Positions 52,721-62,589 of a DNA stretch of 64,000 nt are shown piece after piece (position 1 is the stretch's first letter; the number at the start of each line of letters is the position of its first letter). This DNA is from CBDDBH01 sp965225625. GTDB taxonomy: Bacteria; Pseudomonadota; Gammaproteobacteria; JADZEE01. A program made the position numbers and the translations under genes. The notes beneath the pieces are model-generated. The model worked only from the letters and a program-made list of their open reading frames with translations. It was not told where the DNA came from and searched no databases. The stretch spans positions 1-64,000 of the forward strand of contig CBDDBH010000022.1 in the NCBI GenBank assembly GCA_965225625.1, given 5' to 3'.

Positions 52721-54166
52721 TCAGCGCGCTCGCGACTTTGCGGCACCCATCGGTACCGCCAGCAACATCTCTTCAGTATGGGTGATGGTGCGCAGATGCA
52801 ACGCAGTCGCCAGCGATTCTCTGCCCGGCAGCTGGGCAATCAATACCAGGGGTTCGCCGGCGAGCGCATCGCGATCCGCCGTGGCGTCCCAAACCAGGTT
52901 CGCTTCACGGCCCAAATAAAAGTGTGCCCAATCACGATGTTCACTTTGCCGGCGCGGCCCCGCGTCTGCCGTGATCTGGGTACCAACAATGGTCACCGGC
53001 GTATCCGCGGCGAGTCGTGTATCGACAAACTCGCGCATCTGCTGCAACGCCGGCCGGGCGTCTTTGAGCATCATGCCGGGGTTGAGCATTACGACCATGC
53101 CAATGCAAGCAGCGCCTAGCGCGCTGGCGCTTGCCCACGCAGGTATTCGAACACCGATTAGGCGCACCAGTGCCCAGGCACCGAGCATCGCCAGCGCGGG
53201 CAGCGCCGGATACAGATAACGCACATCGTGATCGGGTTTGAGCACCGCAAAGATCACCACCGCGGCGATCCAGCTCACTAGCAGCGCGCAGCGAGCCCGC
53301 TGACGGCGCGGCACTTTGCCATCCGATAGCTGCCGGCCCGCCATGTATAAACCGAAGGCCATGAAAGGCAGCCAGGGCCAGTAGCGCCGCAGGGGTTTCT
53401 CCAAATAGGAGTTGGCGGCCGAGGCCAGATGTTCGCCGATCCCGCCACCGGAGCCGCGCATAGTGTCGGCGGCCAGGTGCGACAGTGGCGCGAGCCCATG
53501 TTGCGCGGCCAGGTAGCTGAACCAGGCGAGGGGAATCGCCAGCAGTAACACGTAACGCGAGCGTGGCACAAGGGTGTGCAATGGTTGCCCCATGACCGCA
53601 GCATATGCCGGCAGAAACACCAGCGCGGCGAGCCCTGCCGGACCCTTGGCGAGAATCCCGAGCGCAAGCCCGCCGTAAAACGCCAGACCGCCGCGGCCTG
53701 GCCCGCGCGCGAACGCCCCTAGCACCGTCAACAGGATCCCGGTCAACAGTAGCGATTCCATCCGCAGCGTCGCCGTGAATTGATAAAAGGTACTGTTAGT
53801 GACGAGCACCAAAGCAGTGAACCAGGCTGTTGTGGCGCCAAACAAGCGCCGGGCGATCAGCATCGACAGCACAATGGCGACGATGCCGAATAGCCGCGAG
53901 AATAACGACGCGGCCAAGCCGGTCGGGCCGAGCACCTTCACGGCCGTTGCGGTCAACCACAACTGCAGCGGTGGTTTCAGCAGGTAAGCTTCGGTGCCGA
54001 CGAAAATCTCCAGGGGATTACCCGCGTCGGCTATCTCGCGCGCCATGCTCGCGTAAAACAACGCAGTGCCGTGGATCTCACGCACGGCGGAATCGGCGAA
54101 CAGCAACACGCAAACGGCCGCGATCAGGACGGCGTTGTTGAGCAGACGTCGGCTGCTAGCCCGCAT
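52721..54166 (-). CDS. ArnT-like membrane glycosyltransferase (GT39/GT83)
   Basis: From the ATG at 54166 (MRASSRRLLNNAVLIAAVCV) the protein has 481 residues and about 11-12 membrane segments. The GT-C signature lies in the first periplasmic loop: LFADSAVREIHGTALFYASM with acidic Asp/Glu residues, then LLKPPLQLWLTA (the conserved KPP(L/F) motif). ArnT-like enzymes transfer a sugar from a polyprenyl-phosphate donor to lipid A or other acceptors. The acceptor is not known here. It is 107 bases downstream of the lptF start region on the same strand. Confidence 0.87.
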   Translation of the reverse strand: MRASSRRLLNNAVLIAAVCVLLFADSAVREIHGTALFYASMAREIADAGNPLEIFVGTEAYLLKPPLQLWLTATAVKVLGPTGLAASLFSRLFGIVAIVLSMLIARRLFGATTAWFTALVLVTNSTFYQFTATLRMESLLLTGILLTVLGAFARGPGRGGLAFYGGLALGILAKGPAGLAALVFLPAYAAVMGQPLHTLVPRSRYVLLLAIPLAWFSYLAAQHGLAPLSHLAADTMRGSGGGIGEHLASAANSYLEKPLRRYWPWLPFMAFGLYMAGRQLSDGKVPRRQRARCALLVSWIAAVVIFAVLKPDHDVRYLYPALPALAMLGAWALVRLIGVRIPAWASASALGAACIGMVVMLNPGMMLKDARPALQQMREFVDTRLAADTPVTIVGTQITADAGPRRQSEHRDWAHFYLGREANLVWDATADRDALAGEPLVLIAQLPGRESLATALHLRTITHTEEMLLAVPMGAAKSRAR

Positions 54167-54336
54167 ATTGCATGAAGGATCCTGAATGCGCGCGCAGGAC
54201 GCGTGCACCTGGGCGTCGCGAGCGCCAGGATAGCCGCGCGATGCCGTACAAACTGTATTTTTCCGCTATTAACATCTAGCCATTACGATAAGCGGGTTTC
54301 ACGAGCATCGCGCGGAGCCTTTATGCAATTGACGGG

Positions 54337-57300
54337 TTAAGCGTTTTCCTGGGGCGATGCCAGAGTACGCCGATTCACCAGTGTCATGATATCTCCCTGA
54401 ATGGCGACCAGTGATGGTATTACCAGCAAGACTAACAGCGTCGCGAGCGCAAGCCCAAAGACGATGGTTACCGCCATCGGGATCAAAAACTGGGCCTGCA
54501 AACTGCGTTCCATGAGTAGCGGTGTAAGCCCGCCAATGGTCGTCGCTGAGGTTAGCAGCACAGCCCGCAGGCGATCGCAGGAGCCGTCGATGATTGCTTC
54601 ATTTAAATCCTGCACCGCCGCCCGTCGATCAATAGTGGTGACGAGGATGATCGAATCGTTAATGACGATGCCCGACAGTCCGAGCAGCCCGAACAAGCTG
54701 AGGATGGTCAAATCCATACCCATCACCAAATGGCCGAGTACGGCGCCAACCAGTCCGAACGGAATAATGGATATGACGACCAGCGGACGCAGATAGCTCG
54801 AAAACACCCACGCAAGAATAATGTAAATCATGATAATGCCGAGCAATGCGCCGACGCGCATGTCGGCGAAGGTATCGTTTTGCTCTTCGGCGCGACCGCC
54901 AAAACTGTACTGGGCGCCGTAGTCGTCCGCGATCTGCTGTAGGCCGTCGCGCTGCAAAGCTTCAATGATCTGATCGGTGTTTACACTGGTGCCATCGATG
55001 TCCGCTGTGATGCTTACCTGGCGTTTACCGTTTTCGCGACGGATGCGCGCAAAGCCGTGACTTTCGCGCATCGTTGCCGCTTCCTCCAGCGCAACTTCCG
55101 CGCCGCTGGGTGCGCGCAAGTACAGCGATTCCAGCAGCGCGGAATCGACGTCGGCGCGCGGGAATTGCACTCGGATCCACACCTCCTCGTCGCCGCGCGG
55201 AAAACGTTTCGCAACCGCGCCTTCAACGGCGTTTCGCACCTGCCGTCCAACGTTTTGTGTATTAAAGCCCAGTGCTCGCCCCCGCGGTGTGACTTCGATT
55301 ACCGTTTCCGGGCGCCCATAGGGAAGGTCGTCCTCGATATCACCGAGATCCGGATAGCGATGCAACAGCGCGCCAAGTTCCACCGCCGCCTTCTTTAAGG
55401 TGTCCACGTCGGGCCCATTCAAGCGCACATCGATATCGTTACCCGGTGGCCCCGCTCGGGAGCCGCGGATTGTCAGCGAGCTCAGTCCGGCTACCGCGGG
55501 CACTTCGTCGCGCCAGGCTTTGATGAAATCACGCGTACGAATATCGCGACGATCGGAGGATATGAGTTCCACGACGACGCCGCCGATGGTATCGGTGGTG
55601 GCTTGAGATGTGCGATGCCCGCCACCCACCGGTGTGCCAAGCTTACCCAACGACATTACGATCATTGCGTTGTCTTCGCCCGCAAGCCTGGTTGCAGCTC
55701 GATGCGCCGCCTGCTCGACAAGATCGACCATCAACATGGTTTGGCTGCGCGGCGAGCCGGCTGCCAACTCCACGTTTGCGTAGACGCGGTCCGCTTCCGA
55801 GGGCGGGAAGAAAATAAACAGGACTCGGCCACTGGCAATAATTCCGCAAGCGATAAGAAAGGCGCCGACGGCGAGCGCGATAGTGGTGTAGCGCCACTCG
55901 ACACATAAGCTTACAAGCCGACGGAAAGGTCCCTCACGAAATCGGCTGAACGCCGCGTCGAAGCGAACGCGAAATCGGCCGAACGCTTGCATCGGCCGAT
56001 CGGTCTGTTCGCATAAGCGCGGTGCATAGCTGCGCAACAGACCCGGCTTATGTTCTCCGAGCGCGCCGCGTAGATGGCCCGGCAGCACCAAGAAACACTC
56101 GACCAGGCTTGCCAGCAATACTGCGATGACGACTAAGGGCAGGGCGGTCAGTATCTGTCCGATGATGCCGCCGATCAGCAACAACGGCAAAAATGCGGCA
56201 ATAGTGGTCAAGGTCGAACTCACAACCGGCGCTGACATACGCTGTGCGCCGGCAATCGCGGCGTCCAGCGGCGCGCGCCCGCCGCGCGCATGTTCCGATG
56301 CCACGTGTTCGCCGACGACAATCGCATCATCGACAACAATACCCAGGGCCATGATCAAACCGAACAGGCTCATCATGTTGATGGTCTGCCCAGTGAACAG
56401 CATTATGGTAACGGTTGCCAGCAGCGCCGTGGGGATCCCCATGGCTACCCAGAACGCGACGCGTCCGTTGAGGAAAATAAACAGTATTGCCAGCACCAGC
56501 AATAGTCCGGTGGCGCCGTTTTTGACCAGCAAGCGAATGCGGTCGCGAATATACCCGGCCTCAACGTCGTAGCGTTCCAGCGTAAGTGCTTCGGGCAAAG
56601 AGGGTTCGATCTCGGCGACATAGGCATTGACGATCTCCGCAAGCTCCAGGGAATCGCCATCCACGCCGCGGCGTGGATGGATCTCGAAAGCGAGCTGGCC
56701 TCCGCGGCGGCCCAGTTTGCCGCGTTGCTCGAACGCTTCGGTCACGTTGGCGATATCACGCAATTGGATCTTGCGGCCGTCCTCCAACGCCTTTATCTCG
56801 ATGCCGGCAACGCCGCGCGCGTCGCGCAGTAATCCGAGACTGCGTATTTGACGCTCGCCGCCGGCGAGTTCACCCGAGGGCAAGTCCTGCGAAGTCTCGC
56901 GGATGCGGGCGGCGACATCGTTAAGGGTCAGGTCCAGGCGGCGTAACGCTTCGCGATCGACCTCTACCCAGATCTCTTCATCGCGACTGCCAAAGATCTC
57001 GACTTTGTCGATGCCACGCGTCAGCAGATCGTCGCGAATACGTTTGGCTATTTGCTTGAGCGAGGCTTCCGGGAATGGCCCCGACAGTACCAGGCGCATG
57101 ATAGTGTCGTAGCGCACCAGCCGCCGGATCTTAGGGCGCTCGGTGTCTTCGGGCAGCGTGGTAACCTGCGTGACGGCCTGTTCCACGTCCGACAGTGCAC
57201 TGTCCATCGGGTGACCGGGGTAAAACTCGATGCTTACCGATGCCAGTCCGTCGTAGGAATTTGAGCGAACCTTCTTGACACCATCGAGAAAGCGCACTTC

Positions 57301-57549
57301 CGGTTCGATAGCCGCAACGATATTGGTATCGACGTCCTCCGCTGTGGCGCCTGGCCACTCAACGGTAATCTGTACAACGTCGATGCCGAATTCGGGGAAA
57401 AATTGCTTATTGATGACCACCACCGACACCAGGCCGGTCAGGATCATGGTGGCCATCAACAGATTGGCAGCCGTCACATGACGAGCAAACAGACTGATTA
57501 TGTCGGTGCCGCGATTCGCGGTGGGCGGCGTTTCCGCTTCCGGGCTCAC
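54337..57549 (-). CDS. RND efflux transporter, inner-membrane pump (AcrB/HAE1-like)
   Basis: The 1,070-residue protein has the RND layout: an N-terminal membrane helix (NLLMATMILTGLVSVVVINK), two large periplasmic domains and 12 membrane helices in all. The proton-relay pair is present in MALGIVVDDAIVVGEHVASE (about 412), and the C-terminal repeat has LFGLLGLSGIVINDSIILVT. It pumps substrates out with proton exchange, working with the adaptor encoded just upstream (genes overlap by 4 bases) and an outer-membrane channel that is not in this cluster. Drug or lipid substrates cannot be told from sequence. Confidence 0.95.
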   Translation of the reverse strand: MSPEAETPPTANRGTDIISLFARHVTAANLLMATMILTGLVSVVVINKQFFPEFGIDVVQITVEWPGATAEDVDTNIVAAIEPEVRFLDGVKKVRSNSYDGLASVSIEFYPGHPMDSALSDVEQAVTQVTTLPEDTERPKIRRLVRYDTIMRLVLSGPFPEASLKQIAKRIRDDLLTRGIDKVEIFGSRDEEIWVEVDREALRRLDLTLNDVAARIRETSQDLPSGELAGGERQIRSLGLLRDARGVAGIEIKALEDGRKIQLRDIANVTEAFEQRGKLGRRGGQLAFEIHPRRGVDGDSLELAEIVNAYVAEIEPSLPEALTLERYDVEAGYIRDRIRLLVKNGATGLLLVLAILFIFLNGRVAFWVAMGIPTALLATVTIMLFTGQTINMMSLFGLIMALGIVVDDAIVVGEHVASEHARGGRAPLDAAIAGAQRMSAPVVSSTLTTIAAFLPLLLIGGIIGQILTALPLVVIAVLLASLVECFLVLPGHLRGALGEHKPGLLRSYAPRLCEQTDRPMQAFGRFRVRFDAAFSRFREGPFRRLVSLCVEWRYTTIALAVGAFLIACGIIASGRVLFIFFPPSEADRVYANVELAAGSPRSQTMLMVDLVEQAAHRAATRLAGEDNAMIVMSLGKLGTPVGGGHRTSQATTDTIGGVVVELISSDRRDIRTRDFIKAWRDEVPAVAGLSSLTIRGSRAGPPGNDIDVRLNGPDVDTLKKAAVELGALLHRYPDLGDIEDDLPYGRPETVIEVTPRGRALGFNTQNVGRQVRNAVEGAVAKRFPRGDEEVWIRVQFPRADVDSALLESLYLRAPSGAEVALEEAATMRESHGFARIRRENGKRQVSITADIDGTSVNTDQIIEALQRDGLQQIADDYGAQYSFGGRAEEQNDTFADMRVGALLGIIMIYIILAWVFSSYLRPLVVISIIPFGLVGAVLGHLVMGMDLTILSLFGLLGLSGIVINDSIILVTTIDRRAAVQDLNEAIIDGSCDRLRAVLLTSATTIGGLTPLLMERSLQAQFLIPMAVTIVFGLALATLLVLLVIPSLVAIQGDIMTLVNRRTLASPQENA

Positions 57550-58808
57550 CGCACCGATACTCGGGCGCCTGGTCCGGCTTCCGGGAAGGGTGTCGTCACT
57601 ACCAGCGCGCCCGCGGGCAGATCGCCAGTGACTAGAAACGTCGTTCCGACGCGCCGCAGTATCGTGACCTGCCGGGCAACGAGACGTCCGTCTTCAACGA
57701 CATAGAGGCTGCCGGTGTCGTCGACGGCAGTGTCGGGTAGTTCAACCACGTCCTGGTAATGGCGATCGGGGATTGCTACCTGGACGAATGCACCCGGGCG
57801 CAGCGGTACTTCAGGCCCGGCGCCCTCGACTACGGCATATACGTCAACACCGCCGCTAGTGGCGTCAATCTCGGCGCCGACGCGTTCGATCTGGGCTTGA
57901 TATACAAACACCTCGTTACCCACTTTCCATTGAACTTCAACCGGGCGATTCACCAAACCGTTAGCGCCCGCGGTTCCGGCATTCAACAGCCGCGCAAAGT
58001 CGCGGTTGTTCAATTGAAAGCTGATCTCCAGGCGATTGGCGTCAATCAAACGGGCAACGGCGTCGCCGTCGCGCACGCGTTTGCCCAAGGCGGCGTCTGT
58101 GTCAGTGAGAAATCCGGTAAAGGGCGCTGTGACCCGCGTGTGTTCCAGATCCCGGCGCGCACGCCGCAAGGCAACGTCCGCGCGTGAAATCAACGCGTCC
58201 TGTTGATCCGTGCGCGCGCCGAGTTGCGCTATCGATTGCTCGCGCAAGGTCAGACTTTGTTCGGCGTTGTTCAAGGCAAGCTCGGCGTCATCACGCGCCT
58301 TCTCGCTGGCGGTGCCGCGTATGGTCAGATTGCGCGTGCGTTCGAGATCGCGCTCGCGTAGGACCAACTCCTGCTGCGTATGTATGCGCAATTGCCGCGC
58401 CGCTTTCAATTCGGCACCGATCTCCTGTAGCCGTGCGTTGGCTTCGTTAAGTTCGGCTTCGCGTTCGACCACCGCGGTTTCGTAATCGAAGGGATCCACT
58501 ACTACCAGCAGTTCGCCGGCTTGCACCACAGCTCCATTTTCCAGGTTTGGAGAGACCTCGACCAGGCGGCCGGGAACCAGCGGTTTGATTTCAACTTCTT
58601 TACCGGCCACCACCTCGCCGAACGCGCTCACGGTGGGTTGCATCGAAATGCGTTCGACCGCCGTCACCGAAACTGGCCAAACCCGTTCCTCCGGAGGCTT
58701 TGGCTGCGCTTCGGTTCGGGTGACCTTCAGATAGCCGAACGTCAGCACGGACGCCGCCAAAATGGCGACCGGGACCAAAACTTTAGGGCTGCGGTTGAGC
58801 ATCTTCAT
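57546..58808 (-). CDS. RND efflux periplasmic adaptor (membrane fusion protein)
   Basis: The 420-residue protein has an N-terminal anchor (VLVPVAILAASVLTFGYL) and a lipoyl half-domain (VSAFGEVVAGKEVEIKPLVP; LENGAVVQAGELLVVVDPFD). A long helical hairpin follows (about 120-225, NEANARLQEIGAELKAARQL), then the second lipoyl half (TRVTAPFTGFLTDTDAALGK), a beta-barrel and a membrane-proximal domain. It joins the RND pump to the outer-membrane channel. It is the first gene of the adaptor-pump operon. Confidence 0.94.
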   Translation of the reverse strand: MKMLNRSPKVLVPVAILAASVLTFGYLKVTRTEAQPKPPEERVWPVSVTAVERISMQPTVSAFGEVVAGKEVEIKPLVPGRLVEVSPNLENGAVVQAGELLVVVDPFDYETAVVEREAELNEANARLQEIGAELKAARQLRIHTQQELVLRERDLERTRNLTIRGTASEKARDDAELALNNAEQSLTLREQSIAQLGARTDQQDALISRADVALRRARRDLEHTRVTAPFTGFLTDTDAALGKRVRDGDAVARLIDANRLEISFQLNNRDFARLLNAGTAGANGLVNRPVEVQWKVGNEVFVYQAQIERVGAEIDATSGGVDVYAVVEGAGPEVPLRPGAFVQVAIPDRHYQDVVELPDTAVDDTGSLYVVEDGRLVARQVTILRRVGTTFLVTGDLPAGALVVTTPFPEAGPGARVSVR

Positions 58809-58888
58809 TATAGTAGACCTAACAAACGCCCAAGGTTCGTAAAGAAGCGTAAATCGGCCGACGCTTCAGGACCTGGGTGGCCGCTTCT

Positions 58889-58922
58889 ACCCCTCATCCA
58901 TGGCGGTCGGGTGAGGGGTAAT
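58889..58922. terminator. Intergenic hairpin containing copy 2 of the 24-base repeat
   Basis: TACCCCTCATCC pairs with GGGTGAGGGGTA (one mismatch) around an ATGGCGGTC loop. It lies just downstream of the ABC transporter stop on the minus strand and upstream of the adaptor gene. Bases 58899-58922 are identical to 8656-8679 on the opposite strand. Possible terminator; no strong T-run follows. Confidence 0.5.
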
Positions 58923-58932
58923 TGCCACCAAA

Positions 58933-60795
58933 CTATTTATACCCCTGCGCCTGTAGCCTGAACAATTGCGCGTAGTGTCCGTCGGCCGCGAGTAGCGCCT
59001 CGTGGCTGCCGTGCTCGATGATGCGGCCCTGTTCCATGACGATGATATCGTCGGCCATGCGCACGGTTGAGAAGCGGTGCGATATCAGTATCGCCATTTT
59101 ATCCCGGGTCAAAGTACGAAAATGCTGATACACGGTGGCTTCTGCCTTGGCATCCATGGCGGCTGTGGGTTCGTCCAGCACCAACAGATCGGCGCGGCTG
59201 CGCATAAAGGCTCTGGACAGGGCGATTTTCTGCCACTGCCCGCCTGATAGTTCCTGGCCGTCTTTGAACCATTTGCCCAGCGGTGTGTGATAGCCAGCAG
59301 ACAAGGGTTCGATGAATGCAGCGGCCATTCCCTTGTCGGCAGCGTCGCGCCATTTCGCTTCGTCCTCGAAATGATCAACATCGCCTACGCCGATGTTCTC
59401 ACCGACGAGTAAATGATAATGAACGAAATCCTGAAAGATCACGCCGATCCGTCGACGTAGCGCGTCAACCTCCCACTCACCTAAATCCAACCCATCGAGC
59501 AAGATCCGTCCATCGCTGGGCACATACAAACGCGTGAGCAGTTTGATCAATGTCGTTTTACCGGATCCGTTTGCGCCTACCAGCGCGAGGCTATGTCCTG
59601 GGCGCAAGTGCAGCGATACGTTTTGCAGGGCCGGGGTGTTGGTACCGGCGTACGTGAACGACACATCCTCGAAACGTACGCCGTCGCCCGGTATGGGGCC
59701 CTGCATCACGGTGCCGAGTGGCTCCGGTATTTCATATTCGAGGTATTCATAGAGGTTCGACAGGTACAGGTTGTCTTCATACATCCCACTGATGGCAGTG
59801 AGGCTGGCGGAGACCGCCGCCTGTCCCTGTTTAAACAGCAGCAAGTACATAGTCATTGCACCCAGGCTTATGGATCCGGCAATGGTTACAATGACGATCC
59901 AGGCATAGGCGCCGTAAAACGCCGCGGTACCAATCAGGCCCAACAGGTAACCCCAGAAATCGCGCCGCAGTGTGAGGTCGCGGTCCTCGGCGTATAACTT
60001 TGTGAAGATGTCTTTGTAGCGTTGCAGCAAGCGTGGTCCGAGGTTGAATAACTTTACCTCTTTGACGCTATCTTCGCGGGCGAGCACGACTTCGAGGTAG
60101 GCCTGCATGCGCGTCTCTGGCGCTCGCCAACGAAACAGTCGAAACGCGTCGCCGGAGAACTTTGCCTCGGCCAGGAATTGCGGCAGACCGGCTACGATCA
60201 GAATCACGACCGCCCAGGCGGAAAAATGAAATAGCAAGACGCTGTAGCTGATCAGCGAAATCGCGTTTTGCACAAGCCCGAACGCACGGGTTACCAGACT
60301 CAGCGGCCGCATGGAAGCTTCGCGCCGCGCGCGGGTCAGCTTGTCGTAAAACTCCGAGTCCTCGAAATGGGCAAGCTGAAGGGTCAGCGCTTTTTCCAGG
60401 ATCATGGTATTAACGCGTTGTGCCAGCAGCACGCGCAATAACGACTGGCACACGGCAATCCCGCGTTGAGCGCCAGCAATGACGATGACAATGAATGCCT
60501 CCAGGCCGACCACGTAAAGCACGTAGCGGGTGTCTGCCGCCTCGCCGCGTGCGGTCTGTGCCATTGCACTGACGACTCCATCGACAATCAATTGCCCAAC
60601 GTAGGCAACTCCCGCGGGTAGGATGCCGGCAACCAGCGTTAACAGACCGAGAATTACCGTAAGACGTTTACTGGTGACCCACACCAGTTCGATCGCACGC
60701 CGTGTGTAGGCGAACACGCCCAGATACTGGGCTATGACATTTGGTGCGTTAGGACTGCGAAGGGAATTGTTCGCGCTGTGGCCGCCGTCGTGCAA
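58933..60795 (-). CDS. ABC exporter, fused membrane and ATP-binding domains
   Basis: The 620-residue half-transporter has six predicted membrane segments in its first 330 residues. The ATPase domain follows (about 370-610) with Walker A GANGSGKTTL (about 412), signature ELSGGQWQKIALSRAF, Walker B LLVLDEPTAAMD and H-loop ILISHRFSTVRMADD. The pattern LQLAHFEDSEFYDKLTRARR in the membrane part resembles peptide/lantibiotic or lipid exporters (NisT/MsbA-like). It works as a homodimer. It begins 3 bases after the cyclase-FHA gene ends, so the two form an operon. The cargo is unknown. Confidence 0.92.
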   Translation of the reverse strand: MHDGGHSANNSLRSPNAPNVIAQYLGVFAYTRRAIELVWVTSKRLTVILGLLTLVAGILPAGVAYVGQLIVDGVVSAMAQTARGEAADTRYVLYVVGLEAFIVIVIAGAQRGIAVCQSLLRVLLAQRVNTMILEKALTLQLAHFEDSEFYDKLTRARREASMRPLSLVTRAFGLVQNAISLISYSVLLFHFSAWAVVILIVAGLPQFLAEAKFSGDAFRLFRWRAPETRMQAYLEVVLAREDSVKEVKLFNLGPRLLQRYKDIFTKLYAEDRDLTLRRDFWGYLLGLIGTAAFYGAYAWIVIVTIAGSISLGAMTMYLLLFKQGQAAVSASLTAISGMYEDNLYLSNLYEYLEYEIPEPLGTVMQGPIPGDGVRFEDVSFTYAGTNTPALQNVSLHLRPGHSLALVGANGSGKTTLIKLLTRLYVPSDGRILLDGLDLGEWEVDALRRRIGVIFQDFVHYHLLVGENIGVGDVDHFEDEAKWRDAADKGMAAAFIEPLSAGYHTPLGKWFKDGQELSGGQWQKIALSRAFMRSRADLLVLDEPTAAMDAKAEATVYQHFRTLTRDKMAILISHRFSTVRMADDIIVMEQGRIIEHGSHEALLAADGHYAQLFRLQAQGYK

Positions 60796-60798
60796 TTG

Positions 60799-61707
60799 TT
60801 AGCTGGCGTCGACGCTGAAATTGACACCTAATTTGGTCACGTCTTTGCCAAAGTGGATCGTGCCGTTTCCGCTTAACGGCAGCGTCTCGCGCCGCACATA
60901 GGTCAGCTTGCCATCGTCGGCGACCAGGGACGTGCCATTGGTGCTGTAGTCGGTAATGGTGCAGCGCCCGTTGCGGATTTCGAGCCGGTAATGTTCGCGT
61001 GACACCAGATCGCCTTTGATCGCGATATCGTTATGCGGGCCGCGACCAACTGAGGCAGCTGGGCGCTTGTCACCGAGTTCCACTTCAGTGTCTTTAAATC
61101 GCAATACCACGCGCTTCACGGTCGTGCGCGCAGCTATCGCGATTGCCGCGGCGGCGGCAGGAGCGGCGGCTGTAATTCCACTCACTGCCCATATCAATTC
61201 ATGAATAATCAGTTTGTTCGACGGAGCGCTGGGCCACGGCTCATCGTCGACGTAACGCGTCATCGCTTTTATCACGGATGACAAATCGTCGTGTACGCGC
61301 TGGGTGATCAGCGACTGTTCGGCTTTCGCAAGACCCGACAGGTGGCGGGCGATGGTAACGACTTCGGCGGTCATATCGAACGGGTCGGTCACCAGATCGC
61401 CTACCTGAATCCCAATGCTCAATTGCACGGCTTGTCTGCCGATGTCTCCAGTCTGGTCGACCTCAGTATGTACGCCGGCCTGCATTTCGTTAGCGGAGGT
61501 CGTCGCATTAGTTACTTCCGGGAAGCTACAGACCAGTTCGTCACCGACGGACGCCGTGACTGCACCGTCGTGGTCGAGAACGATCTCGGTGAGCCTATTC
61601 AGGCAATCGGTGATCAGCGTTTTGGCCCGGCGGTCGCCGAGCACATCGTACAAATGGGTGCTACCGACTATATCGGCAACGAGGATCGTGCGTCGTTCAG
61701 GATTCAT
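60799..61707 (-). CDS. Class III nucleotide cyclase-like / FHA-domain signalling protein
   Basis: The ATG at 61707 (MNPERRTILVADIVGSTHLY) gives 302 residues. The N-terminal part (about 6-170) is a class III adenylate/guanylate cyclase-like domain: LVADIVGSTHLYD and SVGDELVCSF hold the two metal-binding Asp, and AVQLSIGIQVGDLV the next strand. The usual Asn of the VNxAARL helix is replaced (VTIARHLSGLAK), so activity is uncertain. An Ala-rich stretch (AAPAAAAAIAIAARTTV) could be a membrane helix. A C-terminal FHA domain (about 215-300) shows SVGRGPHNDIAIKGDLVSRE and DYSTNGTSLV, which bind phosphothreonine. It is upstream of and coupled to the ABC exporter gene. Confidence 0.88.
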   Translation of the reverse strand: MNPERRTILVADIVGSTHLYDVLGDRRAKTLITDCLNRLTEIVLDHDGAVTASVGDELVCSFPEVTNATTSANEMQAGVHTEVDQTGDIGRQAVQLSIGIQVGDLVTDPFDMTAEVVTIARHLSGLAKAEQSLITQRVHDDLSSVIKAMTRYVDDEPWPSAPSNKLIIHELIWAVSGITAAAPAAAAAIAIAARTTVKRVVLRFKDTEVELGDKRPAASVGRGPHNDIAIKGDLVSREHYRLEIRNGRCTITDYSTNGTSLVADDGKLTYVRRETLPLSGNGTIHFGKDVTKLGVNFSVDAS

Positions 61708-61894
61708 GCGAGTGCTGTTCTCAAGGCTACTATCAGCAGGCAGGGGGTAATATACCATGTCACCCCGGTCCTCGTCGGCGAGCGGGTGCAGCTTAGGTTG
61801 CATCATTCGGGCAAGCGATCATTTTGAAATCCGTGATGTACTATTCTGGTTAACACTTTGTTAAGCCAATAATGTCGAGTTTAGGTTCGCGTAA

Positions 61895-62392
61895 ATGAAA
61901 TTATCCGAACTGCGTGCCGACCTGCGACGCCGCGCCAATGCGAAGATCGCGGCGGGCTCTGAGCGGATCTTCAAGACAGGCCCCGGAGAGTACGGTGAGG
62001 GTGACGTCTTCAGCGGCATACGGGTACCGGAATTACGAAAACTCGCGCGCAGCTGCCGATCGCTTTCAATACGCGATACCAAACACCTGTTAGCCTCGCG
62101 AATTCACTAAAGAGAGATTCCCCGCTTTATTATTAATGGTGGATCGTTATCGGCTTGGCGACGCGAAATCTTTAGCCGCCGTTTACCGGCTGTACATGGC
62201 GAACACTCGTTACATTCGCTCATTCACAAGGCGGTCGGTTGGATGCTGCGAGAAGCCGGTAATCGGGATCTGCAGGTCGAGGAGGACTTCCTTGTGACCC
62301 GTTACAAACACATGCCGCGCACCATGCTGCGCTACGCTATCGAGAAGTTTCCGGAGCGCCGCCGCCAGGCTTATTTGCAAGGCAAGCGCTGA
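61895..62392 (+). pseudogene. Decayed DNA alkylation repair gene (AlkD-like)
   Basis: The first 71 codons (61895-62110) encode an AlkD start: SERIFKTGPGEYGEGDVFSG and IRVPELRKLA. A stop interrupts right after LLASRIH. Skipping one base there continues as KERFPALLLMVDRYRLGDAK and YRLYMANTRYI. A large internal part is then missing, and the sequence resumes as SLIHKAVGWMLREAGNRDLQ, then KHMPRTMLRYAIEKFPERRR to a TGA at 62392. The lost part includes the NWDxVD segment with the base-recognition residues. The gene is broken by at least two events. Confidence 0.83.
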
Positions 62393-62589
62393 TCATTGGC
62401 CGCTCGCCGGTCCGATGAATGACAACTGCATCCTTGTTCAACGCAATGACGTCCGTGGGCGACACATTTTTGGGCGTCGACAAGCGTGATGAATGTAACA
62501 TATTGAATTAAAAAGCTGATCTGCCTTGGCCCGAACCTTGCTGTGTAATTTTAAAACTGCTACCGTGCGTCTTTAACAGGGAGTGAGTG

